DNA of 64,000 bases from Bacteroidales bacterium (lineage in GTDB: Bacteria; Bacteroidota; Bacteroidia; Bacteroidales; UBA4417): contig JADJHD010000019.1 in NCBI GenBank assembly GCA_016707705.1, forward strand, positions 1 through 64,000. Reading direction: 5' to 3'. How positions within the stretch are numbered: the stretch's first letter is position 1; every line of letters begins with the position of its first letter. The position numbers were made by a program, and so were the translations under genes. Positions 35,129-44,293 of the stretch are shown here, piece by piece. The notes beneath the pieces were generated by a model. The model had not been told where the DNA came from. It made no database searches and saw only the letters and a program-made list of their open reading frames with translations.

Positions 35129-35953
35129 TTATTTCTTCCTTCTTTCAATGATATATTTGTTCGAGGCCTTAGTCTTCGAACGGGTCTTGTAACCCTTGGC
35201 TGGCATACCCTTACGTGTACGTGGGTGACCTCCTGATGCACGGCCTTCACCTCCACCCATTGGATGGTCAACAGGATTCATAACAACTCCACGAACGCGT
35301 GGCCTGCGGCCTAACCAACGTGAGCGTCCTGCTTTTCCTGATGATTCCAGGTTATGGTCACCATTGGAAACAATCCCGATGGTAGCTTTGCATGACTGGA
35401 GAATCAGACGTGTTTCACCTGAAGGCATCTTGATAACAGCAAATTTGCCGTCACGTGACATCAGCTGTGCTGCGGAGCCGGCTGAACGTGCCATCTTGGC
35501 ACCCTGTCCGGGACGGAGCTCAATATTGTGAATCATGGTACCGAATGGAATCTCGGCAAGGTATAGTGTGTTTCCAACTTCAGGAGAAGCACCTTTACCG
35601 GCTTGCAATTCCTGACCTACCTTGAGTCCGTGAGGAGCCACGATATATCTCTTTTCACCATCTGCATAATGCAGGAGGGCTATACGAGCGGTACGGTTTG
35701 GATCATATTCAATGGTCTTGACAACAGCCGGAATATTTTCCTTGTCACGCTTGAAATCAATAACGCGATACTGCTGCTTATGACCACCACCCATGTACCT
35801 CATGGTCATTTTCCCTTCATTATTCCTTCCACCTGACTTATGCTGAGGTTCGAGTAAACTCTTCTCTGGCACCGAAGCGGTGATATCGTCGAACGCACTA
35901 GCTAATTTGAAGCGCTGACCCGGTGTGGTTGGTTTAAATTTCTTTAGAGCCAT
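35129..35953 (-). CDS. rplB: 50S ribosomal protein L2
   Basis: 274 residues. Needed for peptidyl transferase activity and subunit joining. The conserved MNPVDHPMGGGEGRASGGHP with its key His is present near residues 225-244. Confidence 0.98.
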   Translation of the reverse strand: MALKKFKPTTPGQRFKLASAFDDITASVPEKSLLEPQHKSGGRNNEGKMTMRYMGGGHKQQYRVIDFKRDKENIPAVVKTIEYDPNRTARIALLHYADGEKRYIVAPHGLKVGQELQAGKGASPEVGNTLYLAEIPFGTMIHNIELRPGQGAKMARSAGSAAQLMSRDGKFAVIKMPSGETRLILQSCKATIGIVSNGDHNLESSGKAGRSRWLGRRPRVRGVVMNPVDHPMGGGEGRASGGHPRTRKGMPAKGYKTRSKTKASNKYIIERRKK

Positions 35954-35959
35954 TATTCG

Positions 35960-36250
35960 TTAGATATTGCTGTAAAAATCGATTGTTTCGCCCTTGGCTA
36001 ATGTTACAATAGCCTTTTTGAATGCATTGGTCTTTCCGGAGATCACCCCGCTCTTGGTGTATCGGGATTTATTCTTCCCGGAATAATTCATGGTGTTTAC
36101 CTCTTCTGGTACAACGCCGTATAATTCCTTCACCGCCTTTTTAATCTGCAGCTTGTTGGCACGCTTGTCAACGACGAAACCATAACGGTTCAGCGTTTCG
36201 CCCTGGGCTGTCATTTTCTCGGTAATGATCGGCTTGATGATGATACCCAT
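35960..36250 (-). CDS. rplW: 50S ribosomal protein L23
   Basis: 96 residues. Tunnel-exit docking site for trigger factor and SRP. IIKPIITEKMTAQGETLNRY and ANKLQIKKAVKELYGVVPEE fit the family. Confidence 0.97.
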   Translation of the reverse strand: MGIIIKPIITEKMTAQGETLNRYGFVVDKRANKLQIKKAVKELYGVVPEEVNTMNYSGKNKSRYTKSGVISGKTNAFKKAIVTLAKGETIDFYSNI

Positions 36251-36286
36251 CGCTCTGTTAATTTATCTGTTAATGCTTACCGTTAA

Positions 36287-36916
36287 TTAATTTCCAAATG
36301 CCTTTTCAAATTCAACCAGGGAGCTTTCAAGGATCACCAGGTTCTTTGCATTCAGTATCTCGTATGTGTTGAGGTCGCTTACCCTTGAAACCTTAGCTTT
36401 AGGAAGGTTACGGGCTGAGAGGACAACATTATTGTTGGTTTCTGGAATCACCATCAGTGTGCGAACTCCTTCTACCTTGAGGGCTGACAGTACAGCAATG
36501 AACTGCTTTGTCTTTGGTGCCTCAAAGGTGAAATCTTCAAGTACAACGATGCGTTCTTCCTTAGCCTTATATGCCAGTGCTGACAAACGGGCCAATTTCT
36601 TTAGTTTCTTATTCAGCTTGAAGCTGTAATCCCTTGGATGTGGTCCGAAAACCCTGGCACCACCCCTGAAAAGAGGAGACTTGATGCTACCTGCGCGAGC
36701 TCCACCGGTTCCCTTTTGCTTCTTCAGTTTCTTGGTACTTCCACTGATAGTTGATTTCTCAAGTGAATCGTGGGTTCCCTGACGCTGGTTTGCAAGGTAC
36801 TGCTTTGCATCGAGGTAAATAGCGTGGTCGTTGGGAGTTACGTTGAAGATCTCGTCTTTCAAGGTAACCTTGCGGGCGGTCTTTTCGCCTTTAATGTTAT
36901 ATACTGTTAGCTCCAT
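36287..36916 (-). CDS. rplD: 50S ribosomal protein L4
   Basis: 209 residues. Tunnel-lining protein and, in some bacteria, regulator of the S10 operon. The loop KKQKGTGGARAGSIKSPLFR with GGARVFGPHPRDYS is diagnostic. The start overlaps the end of rplC by 10 bases. Confidence 0.98.
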   Translation of the reverse strand: MELTVYNIKGEKTARKVTLKDEIFNVTPNDHAIYLDAKQYLANQRQGTHDSLEKSTISGSTKKLKKQKGTGGARAGSIKSPLFRGGARVFGPHPRDYSFKLNKKLKKLARLSALAYKAKEERIVVLEDFTFEAPKTKQFIAVLSALKVEGVRTLMVIPETNNNVVLSARNLPKAKVSRVSDLNTYEILNAKNLVILESSLVEFEKAFGN

Positions 36917-37536
36917 CTTTCAACAATTACATATGAACCACTTGGTCCGGGGATTGAACCTTTAACTACGATCAGGTTTTTCTCAGGAACGATCTTCAGA
37001 ATCTGGAGGTTGATCATTTTTACCCTGTCGTTACCCATGCGGCCTGCCATACGCATTCCCTTGAATACCTTACTTGGGTATGATGAAGCACCAACTGAAC
37101 CTGGAGCCCTGAGGCGGTTGTGCTGACCATGGGTTGCACCACCTACTCCACTGAAACCATGACGGCGAATTACGCCCTGGAAACCTTTTCCTTTAGTGAC
37201 ACCAACAACGTCAATAAATTCGCCTTCTTCAAAAATGTCCACCTTTAAAACGTCTCCGAAGGTCTTCTGATGGCCCTCTTCAAAACGGGTGAATTCCATG
37301 ACAACTCTCTTTGGAGAGATACCAGCTTTCTTGAAGTGACCAATCTCTGCCTTGGTGGCATGTTTTTCACTTTTATCGTCAAAGGCCATCTGGATAGCAT
37401 CGTAACCATCCTTTTCCTTGGTCCTGACCTGGGTTACAACACAGGGACCGGCTTCAATAACCGTACAGGCCATATTCTTGCCATTGGCGTCAAATATGCT
37501 GGTCATCCCTATTTTTTTACCGATAATTCCTGACAT
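36907..37536 (-). CDS. rplC: 50S ribosomal protein L3
   Basis: 209 residues. Assembly initiator near the peptidyl transferase centre. GIIGKKIGMTSIFDANGKNM and the central GKGFQGVIRRHGFSGVGGAT with its modified-Gln region are typical. Confidence 0.98.
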   Translation of the reverse strand: MSGIIGKKIGMTSIFDANGKNMACTVIEAGPCVVTQVRTKEKDGYDAIQMAFDDKSEKHATKAEIGHFKKAGISPKRVVMEFTRFEEGHQKTFGDVLKVDIFEEGEFIDVVGVTKGKGFQGVIRRHGFSGVGGATHGQHNRLRAPGSVGASSYPSKVFKGMRMAGRMGNDRVKMINLQILKIVPEKNLIVVKGSIPGPSGSYVIVERWS

Positions 37537-37592
37537 TATATCGAGGTATTAATGTTACTTACTCTAAACTTTTACTAACTATTGCAGCCTTA

Positions 37593-37898
37593 TCAGATCT
37601 TGATCTCTACTTCAACGCCGCTGGGCAATTCAAGTTTCATCAGTGCATCGATAGTCTTGGCAGTAGAACTGTAGATATCGAGCAGCCTCTTGTAGGTGCA
37701 AAGCTGGAACTGCTCACGAGACTTCTTGTTAACGAAGGTCGAACGCAAAACCGTGTAGATCTTCTTGTCGGTGGGAAGAGGAATCGGGCCATTAACAACA
37801 GCTCCGGTCATTTTCACCGTCTTCACGATCTTTTCGGCTGATTTGTCCACCAGGTTGTGATCGTATGATTTCAGCTTTATTCTAATCCTCTGATTCAC
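37593..37898 (-). CDS. rpsJ: 30S ribosomal protein S10
   Basis: 101 residues. Head protein; also the NusG/NusE antitermination partner. RIRIKLKSYDHNLVDKSAEK and GPIPLPTDKKIYTVLRSTFV are diagnostic. Follows fusA after 35 bases; no tuf gene intervenes. Confidence 0.98.
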   Translation of the reverse strand: MNQRIRIKLKSYDHNLVDKSAEKIVKTVKMTGAVVNGPIPLPTDKKIYTVLRSTFVNKKSREQFQLCTYKRLLDIYSSTAKTIDALMKLELPSGVEVEIKI

Positions 37899-37933
37899 GT
37901 TGGTAAACTTTTAAACGTTTATTTTTGACTGAA

Positions 37934-40027
37934 TTAATATCCTCTTACTTTGAAAATAACTGATTCAGCTATTTCCTTAGGTGTTTCCTGGTAATGTGAA
38001 AATTCCAGGCTTGATGTTCCTCTTCCGGAAGTGATGCTTCTCAATGAAGTAACATATCCAAACATTTCTGAAAGGGGAACGTGAGCTTTGATGATCTGGT
38101 AACGTACCTTGGCATCAATATTTTCAAGTACAGCACGACGCTTGTTAAGGTCTCCGGTAACATCTCCAACGTAATCGTCAGGACAAGTAACCTCACATTT
38201 CATAACAGGCTCAAGCAATACATTCTTTGCCTTTTTCGCGGCTTCCTTGAAGGCTATCTTCGCACAGATTTCAAATGATAATGCATCACTGTCAACTGAA
38301 TGGAATGAGCCATCAAGAACGGTAACCTTAAGTGTTTCAACTTCGAATCCTGCAAGAACACCATTAACCATTGCGGCTTTGAAGCCCTTTTCAATAGCAG
38401 GAATAAATTCCTTGGGGATGTTTCCGCCTCTGACGTTATTGATAAACTGCAAACCTTTAGTTCCTTCGTCAGCTGGACCAAGTTCGAACTCAATATCGGC
38501 GAATTTACCACGACCACCACTCTGTTTCTTGTATACTTCGCGATGTTTAACAGTTGAAACAACTGCTTCACGATAAGCAACCTGAGGAGCTCCCTGGTTA
38601 ATTTCAATCTTGAATTCCCTTCTTAAACGATCAGTGATTATATCGAGGTGGAGTTCACCCATTCCGGAAAGAATGGTTTGTCCGGTTTCAGTATCAGTGC
38701 GAACGGTAAGTGTAGGATCTTCTTCAACCAGTTTGCCAAGGGCAATATCAAGCTTGTCAACGTCATCCTGGGTCCTGGGCTCAATAGCAATACTGATAAC
38801 AGGTTCAGGGAAACTCATTGACTCGAGAATAATCGGATGCTTCTCATCACAGAGAGTATCACCGGTACGGATCTGCTTGAATCCAACTGCTGCTCCAATA
38901 TCACCTGCTTCAATCATGCTGATTGGAGTCTGCTTATTGGCATGCATCTGGAAAATACGGGATATGCGCTCTTTCTTGCCGGTTCCTGCGTTCAGGACAT
39001 AACTGCCTGATTCCAGCGAACCTGAATAGACCCTGAAGAAAGCAATACGGCCAACGAAAGGATCAGTAGCAATTTTGAAAGCAAGAGCTGCAAATGGTTC
39101 ATTTGAATCCGGCTTGCGTGTTTCTTCCTTTTCAGTCTCAGGATTAACTCCGGTGATTGGAGGCAATTCGTAAGGATTTGGAAGGAAGGAAACAACAGCA
39201 TCCAAAAGATTCTGAACACCTTTGTTCTTGAAAGCTGAGCCACAAACTACAGGAGTGATACGCATCTCAAGGGTAGCCTTGCGGATAATCGTATGCATTT
39301 CCTCTTCTGTAATTGAGTTATGGTCAGCAAAATATTTTTCCATGAGGGCTTCGTCTTCTTCAGCGCAGCCTTCAACGAGTTGTGTACGATATTCGTCAAC
39401 GATTTCAAGCATATCTTCAGGAACCGGACCTTCATAATAATGCATTCCCTTGGACTCATCGTCCCAAACGATTGCTTTATTTGAAATGAGGTCAACAACA
39501 CCCTGGAAAGAATCTTCAGCTCCAATTGGAATCTGAAGAGGAATAGGGTTAGCACCCAGTTTTTCCTTAATCTCGTTGATTACATTAAAAAAGTCGGCAC
39601 CTGACCTGTCCATCTTATTGATGAAGCAGATACGTGGAACCATATATTTATCAGCCTGTTTCCAAACTGTTTCGCTCTGGGGTTCAACTCCACCAACTGC
39701 ACAAAAAACGGCTACAGCACCATCGAGTACCCTGAGTGAGCGCTCTACCTCAACGGTAAAGTCAACGTGACCCGGAGTATCGATAATATTGAGCCTGTAT
39801 TCCTGATTCTTGTATTCCCAGCTAACTGTAGTGGCTGCAGACGTAATGGTGATACCCCTTTCCTGTTCCTGTATCATCCAGTCCATGGTAGCAGTACCAT
39901 CATGTACTTCACCAAGCTTGTAGTTACGACCGGTATAATACAATATACGCTCAGTGGTCGTGGTTTTCCCAGCATCAATGTGGGCCATGATTCCAATGTT
40001 ACGCGTATATTTTAAGTGATCTGACAT
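37934..40027 (-). CDS. fusA: Elongation factor G
   Basis: 697 residues. GTPase that drives translocation and, with RRF, ribosome recycling. G1 AHIDAGKTTTTERILYYTG, the switch I region RGITITSAATT, G3 DTPGHVDFT, G4 NKMDRSGAD; domains II-V follow at normal length. Lies between rpsG and rpsJ, linking the str and S10 clusters. Confidence 0.98.
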   Translation of the reverse strand: MSDHLKYTRNIGIMAHIDAGKTTTTERILYYTGRNYKLGEVHDGTATMDWMIQEQERGITITSAATTVSWEYKNQEYRLNIIDTPGHVDFTVEVERSLRVLDGAVAVFCAVGGVEPQSETVWKQADKYMVPRICFINKMDRSGADFFNVINEIKEKLGANPIPLQIPIGAEDSFQGVVDLISNKAIVWDDESKGMHYYEGPVPEDMLEIVDEYRTQLVEGCAEEDEALMEKYFADHNSITEEEMHTIIRKATLEMRITPVVCGSAFKNKGVQNLLDAVVSFLPNPYELPPITGVNPETEKEETRKPDSNEPFAALAFKIATDPFVGRIAFFRVYSGSLESGSYVLNAGTGKKERISRIFQMHANKQTPISMIEAGDIGAAVGFKQIRTGDTLCDEKHPIILESMSFPEPVISIAIEPRTQDDVDKLDIALGKLVEEDPTLTVRTDTETGQTILSGMGELHLDIITDRLRREFKIEINQGAPQVAYREAVVSTVKHREVYKKQSGGRGKFADIEFELGPADEGTKGLQFINNVRGGNIPKEFIPAIEKGFKAAMVNGVLAGFEVETLKVTVLDGSFHSVDSDALSFEICAKIAFKEAAKKAKNVLLEPVMKCEVTCPDDYVGDVTGDLNKRRAVLENIDAKVRYQIIKAHVPLSEMFGYVTSLRSITSGRGTSSLEFSHYQETPKEIAESVIFKVRGY

Positions 40028-40055
40028 TGTAGGGTAGAGAGTAAGTAGTTATTAA

Positions 40056-40523
40056 TTAGAACCTGAAATGGGAGAAAGCCTTGTTGGCTTCGGCCATGCG
40101 GTGAGTATCTTCTTTTTTCTTGAATGCGGAACCTTCTTCCTTGAAAGCAGCCATGATTTCGCTGGCAAGTTTATTGGCCATTGATTTTTCATGACGTCTG
40201 CGAGCATAGAGAATGAGGTTTTTCATTCCAATTGACTGCTTGCGTGAAGGACGGATTTCGGAAGGAATCTGAAATGTTGCTCCTCCGATACGACGGCTAC
40301 GTACTTCCACATTAGGAGTAACATTAGCAAGTGCTTTTTTCCATACTTCAAGGCCATCCTCCTTCAACTTCTCAGTAACAATCTCGATGGCATCGTAAAA
40401 AATCTGGTAAGCATGGTTTTTCTTACCGCGCTCCATGATATTATTGACGAATTTGGTCACGACCTGTTCGTTGAACTTAGGATCGGGAAGTATGATACGT
40501 TTTTTTGGCTTAGATTTCCTCAT
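40056..40523 (-). CDS. rpsG: 30S ribosomal protein S7
   Basis: 155 residues. Nucleates assembly of the 30S head and in E. coli represses the str operon. MRKSKPKKRIILPDPKFNEQ, IGGATFQIPSEIRPSRKQSI and the C-terminal HRMAEANKAFSHFRF are typical. Confidence 0.98.
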   Translation of the reverse strand: MRKSKPKKRIILPDPKFNEQVVTKFVNNIMERGKKNHAYQIFYDAIEIVTEKLKEDGLEVWKKALANVTPNVEVRSRRIGGATFQIPSEIRPSRKQSIGMKNLILYARRRHEKSMANKLASEIMAAFKEEGSAFKKKEDTHRMAEANKAFSHFRF

Positions 40524-40559
40524 GATGAACTATCCTTATCGTTTCGACAAATCCGTTAT

Positions 40560-40949
40560 TTATTTCTTAGCTGCCTGTTTCTTGGGACGCTTGGTTCCGT
40601 ATTTGGACCTGCGCTGATTGCGACCATCAACTCCGGAGGTATCAAGAGCTCCGCGGATGATATGGTAACGAACACCGGGTAAGTCCTTAACACGGCCACC
40701 GCGAATCATCACGATGGAGTGCTCCTGCAGGTTATGACCTTCACCTGGGATGTAGGCATTCACTTCCTTACTGTTGGTAAGACGCACCCTGGCTACCTTC
40801 CTCATTGCTGAGTTTGGTTTCTTAGGAGTGGTAGTGTAAACCCTGGTACAAACGCCACGACGCTGAGGACATGAATCCAAAGCGGGAGACTTGCTCTTAT
40901 CTGTCAATTTCTGACGACCTTTACGAACCAGTTGTGATATTGTAGGCAT
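40560..40949 (-). CDS. rpsL: 30S ribosomal protein S12
   Basis: 129 residues. Decoding-centre protein. Both lysines where streptomycin resistance arises are wild type: the TTPKKPNSAMRK loop (Lys43/44) and GGRVKDLPGVRYH, which also has the Asp that is methylthiolated in many bacteria. First gene of the ribosomal cluster, about 47 bases behind a near-perfect promoter. Confidence 0.98.
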   Translation of the reverse strand: MPTISQLVRKGRQKLTDKSKSPALDSCPQRRGVCTRVYTTTPKKPNSAMRKVARVRLTNSKEVNAYIPGEGHNLQEHSIVMIRGGRVKDLPGVRYHIIRGALDTSGVDGRNQRRSKYGTKRPKKQAAKK

Positions 40950-41002
40950 ATTGCTGTTATTGATTTTTCTGGATTTCAGTCCTGTTTTTTCAAAAAGGGC
41001 TG

Positions 41003-41032
41003 CAAAGGTAAAACTTATTTTTTAATTATCAA
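41003..41032 (-). promoter_or_regulatory. Promoter of the rpsL (str) operon
   Basis: On the minus strand TTG (41030-41032), a 19-base spacer, then TACCTTTG (41003-41010): an exact match to the Bacteroidota TTG-N19-TAnnTTTG pattern. The start site should fall near 40997, leaving a leader of about 48 bases. Confidence 0.75.
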
Positions 41033-41081
41033 CCAGTTACTTAAAATATTCCAAGACACACCTCAAAGCCTTATCAACACA

Positions 41082-41118
41082 CAAAAGTTCCTTCGCCGCG
41101 ACCTTGTCGTGGAGGGAA
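41082..41118 (-). terminator. Terminator-like hairpin at the end of the candidate RNA
   Basis: 41088-41102 pairs with 41106-41118 (about 12 bp, one 2-base bulge, one mismatch) with a 3-base loop; on the minus strand it is followed by CTTTTGT. It lies about 50 bases before the rpsL promoter. Confidence 0.5.
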
Positions 41119-41316
41119 ATTTGCCAGTTTGTGCAGGGAATATACTTTTAGAAGTAAGACGATCAAATACAACTCGTGCAGAATTTCCGTGAAAACGGAT
41201 TGCGTTGTATTTTGAAACCTATAGGTGTCTTACTTTTTCAGGTTTCCCGGACCAGTACCAGCCTTAGTCCCTCGCTTGTAAATGATTGCTGAGGTCACTC
41301 AACTCTCATTTTTGAG
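41082..41316 (-). ncRNA. Candidate small RNA or attenuated leader upstream of rpsL
   Basis: No coding frame exists in 41033-41320. The minus strand is bounded by a near-consensus promoter and a terminator-like hairpin, giving a unit of about 235 nt. Its central part (41150-41237) folds into one long irregular hairpin. Outer stem: GTCTTACTT (41227-41235 on the plus strand) with AAGTAAGAC (41152-41160). Middle stem: GTTGTATTTTGA (41204-41215) with TCAAATACAAC (41163-41173) and one bulge. Plus-strand tip: CCGT-GAAA-ACGG (41187-41198). A 10-base palindrome, ACCTATAGGT, sits in the bubble. A 5' hairpin (about 41304-41319) is also predicted. I do not recognise a known family; 5' and 3' ends do not pair, so 6S RNA is not supported. 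Confidence 0.5.
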
Positions 41317-41320
41317 GGTG

Positions 41321-41350
41321 CAAAATTAATCGAATATTTTTAATTAACAA
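41321..41350 (-). promoter_or_regulatory. Promoter of the candidate RNA
   Basis: Minus strand TTG (41348-41350), 19 bases, TAATTTTG (41321-41328): same pattern and spacing as the rpsL promoter. No coding sequence follows for about 370 bases. Confidence 0.65.
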
Positions 41351-41382
41351 GCGTCTGTTAAAAAATATTTGAAGAAAATTAT

Positions 41383-41446
41383 AACCCTCCGAGGGTTTCA
41401 CCCCGGAGGGTTTTCACGCTGAGAGGGTTAAAACCCTCTCAGCGTG
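41383..41446. terminator. Two adjacent hairpins directly behind the DUF5916 gene
   Basis: CACGCTGAGAGGGTT (41415-41429) and AACCCTCTCAGCGTG (41432-41446) form a near-perfect 15-bp stem whose last base touches the stop codon. A second stem, AACCCTCCG (41383-41391) with CGGAGGGTT (41404-41412), lies 2 bases further. Both share the AACCCTC/GAGGGTT core. Likely transcription terminator or mRNA-stabilising structure for the leftward gene. Confidence 0.7.
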
Positions 41447-42322
41447 CTAAAACACCAACATATAACTAACCTTCAACAGGAAAACATCCTGCGGATCTTT
41501 TTCGAACAAATCCCTTGCATCCCTCTTCAAGCCAAAATCACCATATGAGGAATTCTCTGTCCTACCCTGCGACCAAACCAGATACAATGATGATCCGGGC
41601 CGGTACTCCCATCTTATAACCAGGTTGGACCTGAACTGAAGGAAGTTGAAATTTTCATTTTCAAAGGTGTAGTCAATAATTCCATCGTGGTTTTCATCTA
41701 CTTCCCAAACGCCATCCTCATTTTGATTCAGATCCTCCCCTTCTGTCAGATTTCGTAAGCGATCGCCATATTCAGAAGCCCTGGGATCAGTTACAATTTT
41801 ATACTCGCTGTATTTGCCAGCAAAAAGGAAAGGCTGTCCGTAAAACTGAACTGTAAGGTCAGGAGTTATGGTATAATTCAAGCGCATGGAGAGGCCCAAT
41901 GACTGCTGATCAAGCCGGGCAAGCACATATCTTGGCTCCCCATCAGATTCTTCTTCTGCAACATACTGCAGGTCATTGAATCCAAAGGAATAATCAGGAT
42001 ATAAAGAAACCGAAAGCGAATTCAATGGCTTGTAGGTCCCCCCAAAAGAGAATCCATGAGTCCTGAAATAATTGTCAAATCCGATATACATATGTCCATT
42101 AGCTTCAAGGTTCAGTTTCTTGCGGCTATCGGTTGATGCTCCAATCCAGGTACTCACTCCTCCTGGTGTCAGGAAGGCCGGCCCGCCCCTTAACTGTGAA
42201 CGGTCAAGCGATTCCCCATCCAGATTCATACCTGTATTAAAGAACCAATAGTTCTTGAACTGGCAAAATCCATTCACATTAATACCTTTATAAATATTCC
42301 TTCCACCAAAATCGAAACCCTG
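41447..42322 (-). pseudogene. DUF5916-type outer-membrane protein, C-terminal part after an in-frame stop
   Basis: The frame of the upstream half continues after a TAA (42323-42325) without any shift: it reads QGFDFGGRNIYKGINVNGFC and on to the stop at 41447-41449, 291 further residues. An internal ATG at 42277 could start a 276-residue product, but it would lack a signal peptide. The region is beta-rich with alternating aromatic strands (LSVSLYPDYSFGFNDLQYVA; FLLKVSYMLVF at the end) and ends in Phe, typical of outer-membrane barrels. See the N-terminal half for the whole protein. Confidence 0.75.
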
Positions 42323-44074
42323 TTACTCATTGAAATTCAGTCCGAAAGACTTAAAGATTCCTACAGGCTCATATTTTCGGTATCCAAGCCAGAAGACATG
42401 CTGTATCTCGTCCGCCTGCCGCATAAAACCTATATCATTAAAATCAACTCCGGGGGAACGCATGGTTAGCCATGTCATGAAATTAAAATGGCCATTCCCC
42501 TGCTTCCCAATTTCGAACGTCCCTGCATAACCTGATAGCGAGGTTGCGGTAGTATCAATCCTTACATGCTTTTTATCCGGACTCTGGTAATAATGGGCTG
42601 AGGATTCCTGAAGAGTTGTTATCGCTTTTGTATCTCCTGATAAACGGGTGCCAACCATTTTCAGGCTATAGTAATAGGTCTTGTTTTTCCAGCTATGCGT
42701 ATAATCCAATCCGCCGGTATAGGCTGCAGATGGCAGATCTTTAAGGTAATCAACACTGATAGACCTGTTGGTTGAAGTAAAAATACCTCCCAGTGATGAA
42801 ACGCCCTTATTGAAGTCCTGCATAACTCTTCCAACGAAGTAATTGGTAAACGGCTCAACTGTCATTTCCCTTCTGTTGCCGGAGAGATCAAATTTCGCCT
42901 TTTCAACACCTGTCAGGGATTCAAGAATACCAACCGACAATCCTTTCCTTGACTTTCCCGACACCTTGAAAGAACCAAGAATATGACTGGTGGAAGGCAT
43001 CTTCATATATTCACCATCAGCAGTTTCAGGATAATAATGAGGCTCTCGTCCTATTCGTCTGGAATAAAACATATTATTCTGAGTATCATCTCCATCGCCA
43101 CCTGTCAGCCTGAAATCAAAGATATTCTTCCCTTCAATGAAGAACGGTCTTTTCTCCTCAAAGTAGGACTCAAAAGCGGTAAGATTCACTTCTGAAGGGT
43201 CGGCTTCAACTTGTCCGAAGTCAGGATTGACAGTAAAATTCAGTGTAAAATCATTTGTCAGTCCAATCTTGCCATCTATTCCGGTGTTAAAACCATAGGA
43301 CTTTCCCGTAGCAAATGGATTCCCTTCCTCCTTCTCATCGTATTGGGCTTTAGTTACCATGTATGGAAGTATTTCCACTTCCCTTTTGGGCTTGATGCCT
43401 TTCAGACCCTGCAAATCACCAAAGAGGCTTACAAATCCCGGTGCATTTCTGGCTATTGGCTGCCAAACAGACATCTCTTCTTTTCTATAAATATACCTCA
43501 TAACATTCAGGCCCCAGGTCATCTCATCTTTCCCGGAGAATCTTAATTGAGAAAGAGGAATGCTGAATTCAGCCGTCCAGCCCTGAGCATCAATATGCGA
43601 TTTGGCGTTCCAGATTGCATCCCAGGATTCATCATCCTGTCCATCATTGATAATCATCAGGTCCATCTTGACACCTGAGGCTGTGACTGCGAAACCGAAT
43701 CCAGTGAGATTATCGTTGTAGCTGTCGAAAATGATTCCTACCCAGTCGGCGTCAGTATTATCGCGACGGGTTAATCTGGTAACAATGTCTGATGGCACCG
43801 AATCGAATGCCCGGATTGCCACATAAACAAATTTATCATCGTATAAAATCCTGAAAGCTGTCTGCTGTGACGGAGACTTCCCATCGTATGGTTCACGCTG
43901 GGTAAATGAGTCTCCCCAGGAAACGGACTCCCAGGATGCATCATTAATGATTCCATCAATCTGGGGTGCAGGACCGCTGAGGCGGGCAGTCTGATAACTG
44001 CGTTGGGAAAAAGCGGCAACAGGTATTAGCCATATTAATATAATGGCAAGGAAAAGTATCCTGACAGATGACAT
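42323..44074 (-). pseudogene. DUF5916-type protein with CBM9-like N-terminal domain, N-terminal part
   Basis: From the ATG at 44074 (signal peptide SVRILFLAIILIWLIPVAAF) the frame gives 583 residues and stops at TAA 42323-42325. An upstream in-frame ATG at 44116 only adds 14 polar residues before the signal peptide. Residues about 25-210 resemble a carbohydrate-binding family 9 domain (PQIDGIINDASWESVSWGDS, FVYVAIRAFDS); then the DUF5916 barrel region begins (YFEEKRPFFIEGKNIF). Read through, the whole protein would be about 875 residues, the normal size of this family. A single nonsense mutation is the simplest reading. Proposed role, outer-membrane binding or uptake of glycans, is inference. 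Confidence 0.75.
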
Positions 44075-44293
44075 AAACAAGGGGATGGAAGAGTGTGGAG
44101 ATTGTGAAAAAGTCAAGTAGTAAAACGATATTTCTCAGATAAAAGTTACAACTAATCGAAAATAAAATCCACGTCTTTTAACCTCCTGATTGTATGAATC
44201 TTAATTCAGGTGTAAAAGGTAAATCCAAGTAAATAAATCTGAAAAGAGTCAATTTAGGGATCAAGAATACTCCTAAAATCATCTTCCGGAAGC

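Noticed and set aside
41150..41237. 6S RNA or SRP RNA identity for the hairpin upstream of rpsL
   Set aside because: The unit's ends do not pair as in 6S RNA, and the SRP GGAAG/AGCAGC core is missing. Kept only as a candidate of unknown type.
42059..42277. Independent small outer-membrane gene starting at the ATG 42277
   Set aside because: Same frame as the upstream half, no signal peptide at that start, and the sequence between the TAA and this ATG still fits the family.
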